Positions 16,336-25,095 are shown, counted from the stretch's first letter. The stretch is 41,779 nt of DNA from Candidatus Poribacteria bacterium (GCA_028824685.1 JAPPCZ010000050.1:1-41779), one strand, 5' to 3'. Notes: generated by a model not told the origin, from the letters alone. Numbers and translations are program-made.

Positions 16336-16395
16336 TCTGTATATCAGGTTTTCAAAGCCTCCACAAGAAAGATTAGACGCTAAATTGACACCTAT

Positions 16396-16469
16396 GGGTA
16401 GAGTTTGCGAACCCCGACAATCTTAGTATGACAGTGCGATCATGTCGGGTTTCGCTTCGCTCTACCCGC
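16396..16469. repeat. Facing pair of GTCGGG/CCCGAC palindromic elements
   Basis: Left copy 16396-16418 (GGGTAGAGTTTGCGAACC then CCGAC) and inverted right copy 16444-16469 (GTCGGGTTTCGC, then TTCGCTCTACCCGC). This is the same family and the same head-to-head arrangement as 12293-12437, with a much shorter gap. Confidence 0.7.
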
Positions 16470-16505
16470 AGCATGCCCAAAAGCGCATGCTGCGTATTAT
16501 ATAAA

Positions 16506-16534
16506 TTGACAATTTTTGTCGGAAATAGTAAAAT
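16506..16534 (+). promoter_or_regulatory. Predicted sigma-70 promoter of the amidohydrolase gene
   Basis: TTGACA, 17-bp spacer, TAAAAT, the same boxes as the promoter at 10958. The leader to the ATG at 16565 is about 24 bases and holds a GGAGG six bases before the start. Confidence 0.7.
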
Positions 16535-16564
16535 ATGTCCATCCTTAGCAATTGGAGGCGAACA

Positions 16565-17419
16565 ATGGAAAAATTCCCGATTGTTGACACACATGTTCAT
16601 CTATGGCACCCGAAGCAGCTAAGATACCCTTGGCTAAAGCAAGTTCCAACATTAAACAAACCGTATCTCTTAAATGATTATTCCGCTGCGCACGAGAATC
16701 TGGAAATAGAATCTATTGTTTTTGTCCAATGTGATACGCATCCAGATGATGGACTGAAAGAGACTGCTTGGGTTACTTCTCTTGCAGCCGTAGAGCCACG
16801 TATTCGGGGTATTGTGGCATGGGCACCGCTTGAAGAAGGCAAACAGGTAGAGCCTTTTATTGAAAAATTGGCAGAGGATACACTTGTAAAAGGCATTCGC
16901 CGCCTTATTCAAGGGGAAAGTGTCGATTTCTGTATCCAACCCAACTTTGTGAATGGTGTAAAAACGCTTGCGCGCTACGGATTGAGTTTTGATCTCTGTA
17001 TTTTTCACCCGCAACTCGCTAATGCCATTCGGCTTGTAGAACAGTGTCCTAATGTCCAATTTATCTTGGATCACATCGGTAAACCAGACATCAAAAACCA
17101 ACTGTTTGAACCTTGGAAGCAGGAAATAAAAACACTATCAGAATTCCCGAACGTCCACTGTAAAATATCTGGATTGGTAACAGAGGCTGACCATGAGAAC
17201 TGGACTGCTGCCGATCTAAAACCTTATATTGAGCATGTTATTGAGTGTTTCGGGTTTGAACGTGTGATCTATGGGAGTGATTGGCCAGTTTCAACGTTAG
17301 CATCGGATTATCCGCGTTGGGTACAAACTTTGCAGGACGCTGTATCAGGATGTACACCCGAAGAGTTAAAAAAACTTTTTCACGACAACGCAATCAAATT
17401 TTACAAACTTCATTCGTGA
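16565..17419 (+). CDS. Amidohydrolase-2 family hydrolase, L-fuconolactonase/rhamnonolactonase-like
   Basis: A 284-residue TIM-barrel metal hydrolase of the COG3618 type. VDTHVHLWHP at the N-terminus gives the metal-binding H-x-H pair (H10, H12). FILDHIGKPDI and RVIYGSDWPVSTL are the typical later metal and catalytic blocks. The start at 16565 has GGAGG at ideal spacing; a longer frame from 16535 overlaps the promoter and is rejected. Members open sugar lactones formed when fucose, rhamnose or similar sugars are oxidised, giving aldonates. That product type is the substrate class of the dehydratase at 13625. The exact sugar is unknown, and other amidohydrolase-2 members hydrolyse dicarboxylic lactones. 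Confidence 0.88.
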   Translation: MEKFPIVDTHVHLWHPKQLRYPWLKQVPTLNKPYLLNDYSAAHENLEIESIVFVQCDTHPDDGLKETAWVTSLAAVEPRIRGIVAWAPLEEGKQVEPFIEKLAEDTLVKGIRRLIQGESVDFCIQPNFVNGVKTLARYGLSFDLCIFHPQLANAIRLVEQCPNVQFILDHIGKPDIKNQLFEPWKQEIKTLSEFPNVHCKISGLVTEADHENWTAADLKPYIEHVIECFGFERVIYGSDWPVSTLASDYPRWVQTLQDAVSGCTPEELKKLFHDNAIKFYKLHS

Positions 17420-17453
17420 GATAGGAATGTCTCCTCATACTACCTCTGGTATA

Positions 17454-19637
17454 TCACTCTTTTGCCTTAACCTCACGCCTGCGTGGATGAAGCACAAATT
17501 CTGTATATCCGTTCGGCAATTCACACCCCTTAAATACTAAATCTAAAGATGCTTGAAAAGCAATGCTCTGATCGTAATTGGGTGACATATTCCGATAATT
17601 CGGGTCACCCGCGTTCTGTTCGTCAACTACCTTTGCCATCCGTTCAAACGTCTCCGTAACTTGTGCTTTGGTAACAATCCCATGATGCAGCCAATTCGCA
17701 ATATGTTGACTCGAAATACGTAGTGTTGCCCGATCTTCCATCAAACCGACGTTGTTAATATCCGGTATTTTGGAACAACCGATCCCTTGGTCTACCCAAC
17801 GCACGACATATCCGAGAATCCCTTGTGCATTGTTGTCCATTTCACGTTGGATTTCATCAGCGGATAATTCACGTTCTTTCAGCAAGGGCGGAGTCAAGAG
17901 GTCTCTTAAACTTGCACGCTCACGCAAAGCCAACTCATTTAACCAGTTGGATACATTCACTTTATGGTAGTGTATTGCGTGTAGTGTCGCGGCAGTAGGT
18001 GAGGGCACCCACGCTGTTGTCGCCCCTGCCATAGGGTGATTCACCTTTGTCTCAAGCATCTCAGCCATCTCATCAGGTTTTGTCCACATCCCTTTTCCAA
18101 TTTGCGTAATCCCCGGCAAACCCGTTTCAATACCTATATCAACGTTCCAATCCTCGTAGGCACGCATCCACGGCTCATTGCGGATATCCATCTTTGGAAT
18201 CATAGCACCAGCTTCCATACTGGTATGGATTTCATCACCTGTTCTGTCCAAAAATCCGGTATTTATGAACACGAGACGTTGTGATGTTATTCGAAGCACT
18301 TCTTTCAGGTTAACTGTGGTGCGGCGTTCCTCATCCATAATTCCTATTTTAATTGTATTCGCGGCGAGTCCCAACGCATCTTCAATTTTTCCAAACAGAC
18401 GAACGGTCATATCAACCTCTTCCGGTCCGTGGAATTTCGGTTTGACGATATAGACACCACCTGTTTTGCTATTGGTAAATTTGCTGTTGCTCTGCAGGTC
18501 ATGCATAGCAGCGAATGTCGTTATCATCGCATCAAGGAAACCTTCTGGTATTTCTTCTCCGTCTGCAGTCATAACAGCATCTGTATACATGTGGAGTCCA
18601 ACGTTCCGAATCAGGAGTAAACTCCTGCCCGACAATGTAAAAGTGCTACCATCGGGTGCTGTATAAGATTTATCTGGTGCCAATCTTCGGGTCATCATCT
18701 TGCCATTTTTCTCAAATGTTGTTTCCAACGTCCCTTTCATGATGCCATTCCAGTTGCTATAGACACGCACCTTATCCTCAGCATCAACAGCAGCCACCGA
18801 ATCTTCGCAATCCTGAATAGTCGTGATTGCAGACTCAAGGATTACATCTGATATACCGGCGGGATGTGTTTTGCCAACTGGGTTTTCTCGGTCAATTTGT
18901 ATTTCTATGTGCAGACCATGGTTTTGAAATAGGATAGCACTGAGTTCATCACCATCTTGCGTAAAACCGACAAATTTACTTGGGTCTTCTAAACCAACTT
19001 CATTTTCACCACGAAGGATAGCACGCAGCTGCAACTTTCCACTGATTGTCTTAAGCACAAATTGCGTAGCCTCTGAAAAACTTCCCGATTCAAGGCTTAT
19101 GACTTCATCTAAAAACTGCTCGGTGTATGCAATAACCTTCGCACCACGAATTGGATTATAGGTATCCCCACGAGTAGCACCATCGGTTTCATCAATCACG
19201 TCAGTCCCATAAAGGGCATCATACAAACTGCCCCATCGAGCGTTGGTAGCGTTTAGAGCATAGCGCGCATTATCTACTGGGACAACCAGCTGCGGACCAG
19301 CAATTAGGGCAATCTCCAAATCAACGTCTTCCGTTGTGACAATAAAATCATCACCTTCAGACACCAGATACCCTATGTCGGTAAGGAATGCAGAATACGC
19401 TTCATGGTCTATCGGTTCATTTTTATGTTCAAGGTGCCACGTGTCAATCTGTTGCTGCAGCGTATCCCTTTTTTCTAAAAGCAACCGATTTTCTGGGGCA
19501 AACTCCTTAACAATTTCATCGAATGCGGTCCAGAATAAGTCTGAATCTATGCCTGTACCAGGCGCAATTTCATCTCTGACCAATACATATAAACCTTGAT
19601 CTATTTTGAGATTACCGATTCCAATCAGGTTTTCCAT
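17454..19637 (-). CDS. glcB: Malate synthase G
   Basis: A 727-residue enzyme, the usual length for the monomeric G form, which condenses glyoxylate with acetyl-CoA to make malate. Recognised blocks are [18 protein letters not shown] in the middle and [19 protein letters not shown] near the end, the latter holding the expected catalytic aspartate (D635). The ATG at 19637 follows GGAG by eight bases. Isocitrate lyase is not in the window, so whether this serves the glyoxylate shunt or disposal of glyoxylate from glycolate or purines cannot be decided. The promoter is at 19745-19773. The amidohydrolase gene converges on it with a 34-bp gap. Confidence 0.96.
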   Translation of the reverse strand: MENLIGIGNLKIDQGLYVLVRDEIAPGTGIDSDLFWTAFDEIVKEFAPENRLLLEKRDTLQQQIDTWHLEHKNEPIDHEAYSAFLTDIGYLVSEGDDFIVTTEDVDLEIALIAGPQLVVPVDNARYALNATNARWGSLYDALYGTDVIDETDGATRGDTYNPIRGAKVIAYTEQFLDEVISLESGSFSEATQFVLKTISGKLQLRAILRGENEVGLEDPSKFVGFTQDGDELSAILFQNHGLHIEIQIDRENPVGKTHPAGISDVILESAITTIQDCEDSVAAVDAEDKVRVYSNWNGIMKGTLETTFEKNGKMMTRRLAPDKSYTAPDGSTFTLSGRSLLLIRNVGLHMYTDAVMTADGEEIPEGFLDAMITTFAAMHDLQSNSKFTNSKTGGVYIVKPKFHGPEEVDMTVRLFGKIEDALGLAANTIKIGIMDEERRTTVNLKEVLRITSQRLVFINTGFLDRTGDEIHTSMEAGAMIPKMDIRNEPWMRAYEDWNVDIGIETGLPGITQIGKGMWTKPDEMAEMLETKVNHPMAGATTAWVPSPTAATLHAIHYHKVNVSNWLNELALRERASLRDLLTPPLLKERELSADEIQREMDNNAQGILGYVVRWVDQGIGCSKIPDINNVGLMEDRATLRISSQHIANWLHHGIVTKAQVTETFERMAKVVDEQNAGDPNYRNMSPNYDQSIAFQASLDLVFKGCELPNGYTEFVLHPRRREVKAKE

Positions 19638-19744
19638 GTTGTTTTCTCCATCCCAAGACGTGGTTTCATGTTCCCTTTGCCGTATCGCATACGTTTAGCC
19701 GATGTATCGTTACATAAGTCCATAGTTTGTTTCAAGTCTCAATT

Positions 19745-19773
19745 ATCTTACCAACAGTTTCTTCATGTGTCAA
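19745..19773 (-). promoter_or_regulatory. Predicted sigma-70 promoter of glcB
   Basis: On the minus strand: TTGACA, 17-bp spacer, TAAGAT. It implies a leader of about 100 bases. Confidence 0.55.
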
Positions 19774-19838
19774 ACATTTTCTGATTCAGAATTAAAATTT
19801 GAGCGTACATCACTAACACGCGTAATTACCAAATTCCG

Positions 19839-19867
19839 TTGACATTATGACACTAATCGACTATAGT
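19839..19867 (+). promoter_or_regulatory. Predicted sigma-70 promoter of the small Cys protein / KDG-kinase operon
   Basis: TTGACA, 17-bp spacer, TATAGT. Transcription would start near 19874, about 32 bases before the ATG at 19906, which is preceded by AAAGGA. Confidence 0.65.
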
Positions 19868-19905
19868 AACAAAAGTATTTGTGCCATGTCTAAAAGGAAA
19901 TCGCA

Positions 19906-20172
19906 ATGTTTTTCGTATTTTGTATATTTATCCTACCGATCACAATTTTACTAATTTTGCTCCTTTCTACCCGGCAGAAAACAGACAGTGAATCACCATC
20001 AACAGCCCCCATGGAAGTTTGTGCACTCTGCCAGAAAGAATTTCCAATGAACCAATTGGTGGAAAAAGAGATAGGCACTTACGGTAGAGTTTACTGTTTC
20101 TGTGGGGAATGTATTGAAACACTATACAACGAATTTAAAGGTCAAACAGATATAAAACAGGAGAATAAATAA
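19906..20172 (+). CDS. Small single-span membrane protein with a CxxC...CxxC zinc-ribbon-like domain
   Basis: An 88-residue protein. Residues 1-21 are strongly hydrophobic (FFVFCIFILPITILLILLL) and form one transmembrane anchor. The rest is soluble, with C39-x-x-C42 and C66-x-x-C69 spaced like a small zinc ribbon, plus an extra C64. AAAGGA precedes the ATG. Its TAA overlaps the ATG of the sugar kinase by one base, which implies translational coupling. I do not recognise a named family. The domain could bind zinc or a redox partner; a role tied to the kinase is suggested only by the coupling. Confidence 0.8.
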   Translation: MFFVFCIFILPITILLILLLSTRQKTDSESPSTAPMEVCALCQKEFPMNQLVEKEIGTYGRVYCFCGECIETLYNEFKGQTDIKQENK

Positions 20173-21215
20173 TGTATGATTTAGTTACGTTTGGGGAAGC
20201 GATGATCCGTCTCACAGCACCGGAGTTTATGCGCTTAGAGCAAGTATCATCATTGGCAATCACAGCAGGTGGTGCGGAGATGAACGTCGCAGTGAACGCT
20301 GCACAACTCGGCTTAAAAACAGCATGGGTTTCACGCCTTGTGGATAATTGGTCAGGTCGCTATATCCGCAACAAGGGGCAGGAACTCGGTGTTGACATGT
20401 CCAATATTGTATGGGTGGAATTTGACGGTGTGGGCTTTGAACGGAACGGGTTTTATCATCTTGAAATGGGGGCAGGTCCCCGAGCGAGCAGTGTTACTTA
20501 TGACCGTGGACATTCGGCTATCTCTAAGGTGCAAACCGGTGAAATTGATTGGACATCAATTTTTAGTAAGGCGCGTTGGTTTCATCTGAGCGGCATTACA
20601 CCTGCTTTGTCGGAATCTGCAGCTGCTGTTTCTGCCGAGGCGCTCAAAGCAGCGCGTGCAGCAGGTGTCAAAACAAGCTACGACCTCAACTTCCGCTCTA
20701 AATTGTGGAGTGCAGAACAAGCGCAAGCGGTAAACCGACCGATGATGGAACACGTCTCTGTCCTTATCGGCAACGAGGAAGATTTTGAGAAATCCTTGGG
20801 GTTCGCTGCAGAAGGCACAACTGAATCGTATAGCAAACTTGAACCTGATAGTTATAAGGAGGTCGCACAGCGTGTAAAAGAGGCTTTCCCAAACATTGAG
20901 ATGATTGGCACAACGTTGCGTGACGCTAAAACCGGCTGGCTAAACGATTGGCGGACGCTCCTGTTTGATGGTGAAGAGTTTTACCTCTCGCGTATCTATG
21001 AAGATTTAGAATTGGTGGACAGAGTCGGTGGTGGAGATAGTTTCTCATCTGGATTGATCTTTAGTCTACTGAATGGAAAATCACCGCAGGAGGCAGTTGA
21101 TTTTGCAGGTGGATATTCCGCTTTAGCACACACCTTCCCTGGTGACTTCAACTGGGCAACAGCAGCGGAAGCAGAAAAAGCGATGCAGGCGGGGGGCGTA
21201 CGTATCAGTCGTTAA
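20172..21215 (+). CDS. kdgK: PfkB-family sugar kinase, 2-keto-3-deoxygluconate kinase-like
   Basis: A 347-residue ribokinase-fold enzyme. It opens DLVTFGEAMIRLTAP, typical of KDG kinases, and has AGGAEMNVAVNAAQLG as the substrate-binding block. Near the C-terminus DRVGGGDSFSSGL carries the anion hole and catalytic base D289 (the common version is GAGDAF). The family phosphorylates 2-keto-3-deoxy-D-gluconate for cleavage to pyruvate and glyceraldehyde 3-phosphate. No aldolase is adjacent. Fructokinase or another ribokinase member is the alternative. It is translationally coupled to the small Cys protein. Confidence 0.88.
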   Translation: MYDLVTFGEAMIRLTAPEFMRLEQVSSLAITAGGAEMNVAVNAAQLGLKTAWVSRLVDNWSGRYIRNKGQELGVDMSNIVWVEFDGVGFERNGFYHLEMGAGPRASSVTYDRGHSAISKVQTGEIDWTSIFSKARWFHLSGITPALSESAAAVSAEALKAARAAGVKTSYDLNFRSKLWSAEQAQAVNRPMMEHVSVLIGNEEDFEKSLGFAAEGTTESYSKLEPDSYKEVAQRVKEAFPNIEMIGTTLRDAKTGWLNDWRTLLFDGEEFYLSRIYEDLELVDRVGGGDSFSSGLIFSLLNGKSPQEAVDFAGGYSALAHTFPGDFNWATAAEAEKAMQAGGVRISR

Positions 21216-21266
21216 ACAGATAAAACTATTGGATAGTCCATCCTAAACTTATATGTATCATCAATA

Positions 21267-21326
21267 GTCGGGAATCGGAGTTCCCTCCTACAATGTTCTC
21301 GGTAGGAGCGCTCTCCGAATCGCGAC
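21267..21326. repeat. Adjacent pair of TCGGAG-family hairpin repeats, one of each stem variant
   Basis: The left unit 21267-21292 is GTCGGGAATCGGAGTTCCC then TCCTAC. The right unit 21302-21326 is inverted (GTAGGAGCGCTCTCC then GAATCGCGAC). Together they form a larger imperfect palindrome in the 138-bp gap between the kinase and dehydrogenase genes. The right unit abuts a TATAAT at 21328-21333 that may serve the downstream gene. Confidence 0.8.
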
Positions 21327-21353
21327 CTATAATTTTAGAGTAGATAGACCACT

Positions 21354-22361
21354 ATGCAAAAAATTTTACTCTCTCCCATTTTTGAAAATACTGAGTTTGA
21401 TACCGCGGAACGCCGAGCGGCGTTAGCAGATTTGCAGCAACTGGGTGAGTTGAGCATTCATCCCAGAGAACTGACTGCGGAACACGCTGATGGCGTTATT
21501 GGTGTGATTGCAAGCGGAGTACCCTTTCATGAAAGTTTTTATCAAGAGGCGGAATCCCTCCGAATTATTGCGCGTTGGGGTGTCGGATACGAAACCGTTA
21601 ATGTAGGCTTGGCAACAGAGTACGGGGTCATTGTTACGATTGCCCCTGAACACATGGTGACCGTTGCTGAATATGCGATTGCACAGTGGTTCGCGACTAT
21701 GAAACGGGTCTACACGCTAAATAGAGCCTCCCACAGCGGAGATTTTGGACTCATCAAAACCCATGAGGTGATGGGTTCCACGCTCGGCTTATACGGATTT
21801 GGTCGGATTGGGCAAGAGGTTGCACGTCGTGCGCGTCCACTTCTCGGTGAGCACGGACGACTCTTGGTTTACGATGTTCGTCCGGACATCGCTGAAGTCG
21901 CAGCAAAATTCGGAGCAGAGGCTGTTGGGACACCGTTGGAACTCTTTGAAGAGAGTGATACTGTCTCGCTACACCTATCGGGAGCGGATACCGTCGTAGG
22001 CTATGAGGAACTTTGCGCTATGAAATCGCACGCATCTCTTATCAATCCATCGCGTGGAAACCTTGTTGATGACGTTGCAGCCAACCGCGCCGTTAGTGAA
22101 AACCGACTTTGGTATTATGTCGTGGACGATCCGGTTAACGGACCGCGGGCGATTCATAAGGACCACCCGCGCATCATCTGTACGAATCACAACGCTGGCA
22201 TGACTGTTGAATCTGGTATTCGGTTGGACCTTCGGACGATTGAACAGGTTACAGACGCAATTCAAGGACGGGCACCGGCTTATATTCTGAATCCAGAAGT
22301 GCTGGAGCATCCCAGAGTTAAAGCATTTTGCAAGGATACTTCACAACCACTTAAACTTTGA
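21354..22361 (+). CDS. D-2-hydroxyacid dehydrogenase family protein
   Basis: A 335-residue NAD-dependent dehydrogenase with the phosphoglycerate dehydrogenase fold. The Rossmann motif GLYGFGRIGQEVARR is at about residues 146-160. HLSGADTVVGYEELCAMK and LINPSRGNLVDD surround the substrate-binding and catalytic arginine region, and the terminal TNHNAG supplies the family histidine. The exact acid is unknown: hydroxypyruvate, glyoxylate, 2-ketogluconate and phosphoglycerate are all handled by relatives. There is no strong ribosome site. It ends 2 bp from the convergent methylase gene. Placement after the sugar kinase suggests sugar-acid metabolism, but the 138-bp repeat-bearing gap makes cotranscription uncertain. 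Confidence 0.9.
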   Translation: MQKILLSPIFENTEFDTAERRAALADLQQLGELSIHPRELTAEHADGVIGVIASGVPFHESFYQEAESLRIIARWGVGYETVNVGLATEYGVIVTIAPEHMVTVAEYAIAQWFATMKRVYTLNRASHSGDFGLIKTHEVMGSTLGLYGFGRIGQEVARRARPLLGEHGRLLVYDVRPDIAEVAAKFGAEAVGTPLELFEESDTVSLHLSGADTVVGYEELCAMKSHASLINPSRGNLVDDVAANRAVSENRLWYYVVDDPVNGPRAIHKDHPRIICTNHNAGMTVESGIRLDLRTIEQVTDAIQGRAPAYILNPEVLEHPRVKAFCKDTSQPLKL

Positions 22362-22363
22362 CT

Positions 22364-23500
22364 TTACTTTTTCTGAAGAAGAAAAAGGAATTCTCGGTTC
22401 GGTTTTTCGGCTGCGTTCACCCATTCGTTTGTCCATTTCATACCTGCCATCACGTTCCGTTTATAATTTGTCTCAATAACAGCGAGGAGTTTGCCGTTTT
22501 TTTCCATGACTTCGTTTAGTTCTTCGGCAGTGGCGCGCCCACCAGAACTATAGGACAGGATAATCCAATGTGCTTGTGCAGCACGAATTAGTTCTGCTAT
22601 CGCCCCAACTGCAATGAAACGACCGTTTTTGTCACGTCGGAACTCCTCAAATACGGATGCAGAAAGTTGATCGGAAGTGTCCTTCCGCCGTTTTGCCTTA
22701 CCGAAAAGCGTTGGTTTGTCAAAGAGAATAACGCTTTTCCAGAGATGGTAGTATGCCGCATATCTCACACGAGATGGCGGCATTTTTTCATTGTTTGAAC
22801 CGTAGGGTGGATCGAAATATGCGAGGTCTGTAGAGACACTTGATACGAGTTCAAAAATGTCGGTTTGGTAGACTTCGTGGTTTCCTGCTGATGTAAAGAC
22901 TTTTGGCACTTCAAGCACGAGTTCTTTATAGGAGCGCGGTGACCAATCTTTGAGATAGGCGGAATAATGACCTAAGGTACTATCAACCTTATCAAGAGCA
23001 AGAATTAAACTTGTTAAGGCTACCGCTTTATCAACAGTATCAAGGTTGAGATTTTCAATTTCCTGTCGAATCGCATCTAATTTACGGGTATTATGTAACT
23101 GCCACGGTTTTTTAAGTCCATCTGCTTGGATTGCACATCCGTCGTTGACATTTCCGCCATAATGTCCTGTGAACCATCCATCAATCGGTGGAACAGCGTT
23201 TAGGTGGTCAATAAGGGGTTGGTATTCAGCTTGCGGTTTTGTGTTGAGAAGGTAGCAAGTCCCAAAAACTTCTGACCACGGGGCAATATCGTTGCATATC
23301 ACGGAGTAGCCGAGTTTGGCAAATGCTTGTGAGACGCGGGTTGTGCCTGCAAAACCGTCTAAGATTGTTTTGGCGTTAACTTTTTTGGTAAGTTCGAGTA
23401 TGTGTGGGATAAGTTTTAGTTTGGAGCCAGCGTACTTTATGCCTTCTGTGGTGGGAACATCAAGAATAAACTCATCAAAGAGAGAAAGTGTTTTTGCCAT
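22364..23500 (-). CDS. D12-class N6-adenine DNA methyltransferase (orphan)
   Basis: A 378-residue methylase that would transfer a methyl group from S-adenosylmethionine to adenine in a short DNA motif. KYAGSKLKLIPHI near residue 23 is the D12-family opening; FAGTTR at 50-55 is the SAM-binding motif; and DPPY at 230-233, followed by GSNN, is the catalytic motif. GRATAEELNEVMEKNG is in the C-terminal part. No restriction endonuclease is recognisable nearby, so it is an orphan methylase as far as this window shows. It follows the DUF4258/DUF2283 pair on the same strand with a 35-bp gap. The target site cannot be read from the sequence. Confidence 0.9.
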   Translation of the reverse strand: MAKTLSLFDEFILDVPTTEGIKYAGSKLKLIPHILELTKKVNAKTILDGFAGTTRVSQAFAKLGYSVICNDIAPWSEVFGTCYLLNTKPQAEYQPLIDHLNAVPPIDGWFTGHYGGNVNDGCAIQADGLKKPWQLHNTRKLDAIRQEIENLNLDTVDKAVALTSLILALDKVDSTLGHYSAYLKDWSPRSYKELVLEVPKVFTSAGNHEVYQTDIFELVSSVSTDLAYFDPPYGSNNEKMPPSRVRYAAYYHLWKSVILFDKPTLFGKAKRRKDTSDQLSASVFEEFRRDKNGRFIAVGAIAELIRAAQAHWIILSYSSGGRATAEELNEVMEKNGKLLAVIETNYKRNVMAGMKWTNEWVNAAEKPNREFLFLLQKK

Positions 23501-23535
23501 GCCTTTAAACCTTCTCTATTTCAATGACTCCTTAA

Positions 23536-23769
23536 TTATGAAACTTGGGCATTGGTAAGTGAGAGTTCTTTTGCGTCCCTCTTATCTAAAACTGTTTCCT
23601 GAATGAAAGTGCTTGCATTGAGAATCTCAATACCGATAAGCTCGCCGTTATCATTTAATTCAGCGGTGATATTGGGACTCAATTCCAGACTATCGCTTTG
23701 CGGCTCGTCAGAAATTACCAGATGTAATATATCTTCTTTGTCAAAATATCTCATTTTTGGTTTATTCAT
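23536..23769 (-). CDS. DUF2283-type small protein, probable antitoxin
   Basis: A 77-residue acidic protein: MRYFDKEDILHLVISDEP at the start, then ITAELNDNGELIGIEILNAS, the signature of DUF2283. GGAGG lies seven bases before the ATG at 23769. It overlaps the upstream DUF4258 gene by eight bases, the layout of many toxin-antitoxin pairs. DUF2283 proteins are generally paired with DUF4258 proteins and are inferred, not shown here, to neutralise them. Confidence 0.8.
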   Translation of the reverse strand: MNKPKMRYFDKEDILHLVISDEPQSDSLELSPNITAELNDNGELIGIEILNASTFIQETVLDKRDAKELSLTNAQVS

Positions 23770-24031
23770 GGGTATACCTCCGTGTCCTAATCCTGAATCG
23801 TATCTGCTGACGGGTCGTTGTATGAATCGTTACAGGTGTAATTGAGGTTTGATCTGCTTCATAAGCAATCATAACCAATTTTTGGTCATGATGTCCAATA
23901 ACAACCCTCCGCCCTGTTTCAGTATCAAAGTATCGTTCTGTTGAATATCTAACTATAGCTTCAATTTTAGCCAGATTAAATCCTCGCAAAGCTGCTCTAT
24001 ATTTCATATAATCGGTCCACACGAGATGCAT
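23762..24031 (-). CDS. DUF4258-type small basic protein, probable toxin
   Basis: An 89-residue basic protein. The pattern Y(F)DTETGRRVVIGHHDQKLVMIAYE is a DUF4258/RelE-like beta core, and the C-terminus is very arginine-rich. The start ATG at 24031 is the first in frame; a second Met at 24007 is possible and neither has a strong ribosome site. DUF4258 proteins are thought to be RNase-type toxins; that activity is family knowledge, not something this sequence proves. First gene of a three-gene minus-strand group with the DUF2283 protein and the methylase. Confidence 0.75.
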   Translation of the reverse strand: MHLVWTDYMKYRAALRGFNLAKIEAIVRYSTERYFDTETGRRVVIGHHDQKLVMIAYEADQTSITPVTIHTTTRQQIRFRIRTRRYTHE

Positions 24032-24065
24032 GGAGTCACCACATTTCTCTCATAACCTATTGTCT

Positions 24066-24084
24066 AAAAACGGACACCGTTTTC
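24066..24084 (-). terminator. Possible rho-independent terminator of the sugar isomerase gene
   Basis: AAAACGG-TGT-CCGTTTT read on the minus strand, with further T after the stem. It lies between the end of the isomerase gene and the start of the DUF4258 gene. The stem is short and only three pairs are G-C. Confidence 0.4.
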
Positions 24085-24134
24085 AAGGAATTCAGGAACG
24101 GCGAATATGCGAATCTATCCTTAAAGTAGACAGT

Positions 24135-24998
24135 TTATCGCACAAAGCAGGAAAGAAATTCATGAGAACGGAGCAGACCTTCCGACTCTGCCTCCCATGT
24201 CTGCCAGTAGCGGTAATCTTCTAACTCAACGCTAAAGATGCCGTCAAACCCTTCGTCTTCAAGACGTTGCACTACCTTTAGCCAATCCACAACACCATCA
24301 CCGGGAATTGTGTATCGCCACCAATCCTCACCGAATCCACGGGGACCTTGAAAACTCGGTCCCAAATTCCCGTGCAGGTACATTGCTTCCTCATCAAACG
24401 CGGTATCTTTTCCGTGAACATGTTTAACGTAAGGTGCAAATTCATTGAGTGCGCGGATATGATCAATACCGATTCGGACAAGGTGTGACGGGTCATAGTT
24501 GAGACCTAAACCAGGTGAAGGACATTCAGCAAACATCGCACGCCACATTTCAGGTGTACATCCAAGCGCAGGGTACGCAGGTGCACCGCCGGGCCAACCT
24601 TCTATAGCAATCGTTACACCTTTGGACTCAGCGAATTCTGCAACAGGTGGAACGGTATCTTTCCATATATCAAAGTTTTTTGCACGTCCGAGGCTTGCAT
24701 CTTCTGGGACAAACACACAAAACATGATGTGAACATCATTATCGGCTGCAGCTTGAATAGCTGCTTTTGCTTTTTCTGCACCAGATTTCTGTGTAGATTT
24801 TTTAGCACTGAGCAGTTCGCGAGTCCCAGGCAAATCAGCTGTTCCGATTTCTAATCCAGCATCCCGTGCAGTTTTCACCACTTCGGGGGTCGCTTCTCCA
24901 ATATCAATTGCTTCAAATCCGTTATCGGCACACCATTTACAGAAATCTGAGAACGGCATTTGTCGGGCTGTGCCGGGAATACGTAAACCTATTTTCAT
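24135..24998 (-). CDS. Sugar phosphate isomerase/epimerase family TIM-barrel protein
   Basis: A 287-residue xylose isomerase-like TIM barrel (AP endonuclease 2 superfamily). Metal ligands of the family are visible as E133 in AIEGWP, D169 in NYDPSH, H193/H195 in KHVHGKD, and a final glutamate in FSVELED. AGGAAG precedes the ATG. Such enzymes isomerise or epimerise free sugars, inositol derivatives or keto sugars; the exact reaction cannot be told. The gene is isolated: 103 bp before the toxin-like gene and 147 bp after the radical SAM operon. Confidence 0.85.
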   Translation of the reverse strand: MKIGLRIPGTARQMPFSDFCKWCADNGFEAIDIGEATPEVVKTARDAGLEIGTADLPGTRELLSAKKSTQKSGAEKAKAAIQAAADNDVHIMFCVFVPEDASLGRAKNFDIWKDTVPPVAEFAESKGVTIAIEGWPGGAPAYPALGCTPEMWRAMFAECPSPGLGLNYDPSHLVRIGIDHIRALNEFAPYVKHVHGKDTAFDEEAMYLHGNLGPSFQGPRGFGEDWWRYTIPGDGVVDWLKVVQRLEDEGFDGIFSVELEDYRYWQTWEAESEGLLRSHEFLSCFVR

Positions 24999-25078
24999 AT
25001 AATCTTCCTATCGTTTATAGCCAATCTAAATAACATATAAATTGCTTTTGGATTATGGCGTTTTTTTTAACATATTAC

Positions 25079-25095
25079 GGCACGCGGAGCGTGCC
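25079..25095. repeat. GGCACGC-GGA-GCGTGCC hairpin
   Basis: A perfect seven-base stem with a three-base loop, followed by CTACTAC, in the 147-bp gap between two minus-strand genes. It is the only copy in the window. It lies next to a run of eight T on the plus strand, so a terminator role is possible. Confidence 0.5.

Larger units (their letters stand above)
15972..16564. other. Gene-free region with the second hairpin array
   Basis: This 593-bp gap lies between divergent genes. It contains the LamG promoter, the four-unit hairpin array (16181-16335), a facing pair of GTCGGG/CCCGAC elements (16396-16469), a short GCATGC-rich stretch (about 16470-16495), and the promoter of the amidohydrolase gene. 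No gene is apparent. Confidence 0.75.

Noticed and set aside
16670..17101. 143-codon minus-strand frame opposite the amidohydrolase gene
   Set aside because: Antisense to a well-supported enzyme and without any domain signal.
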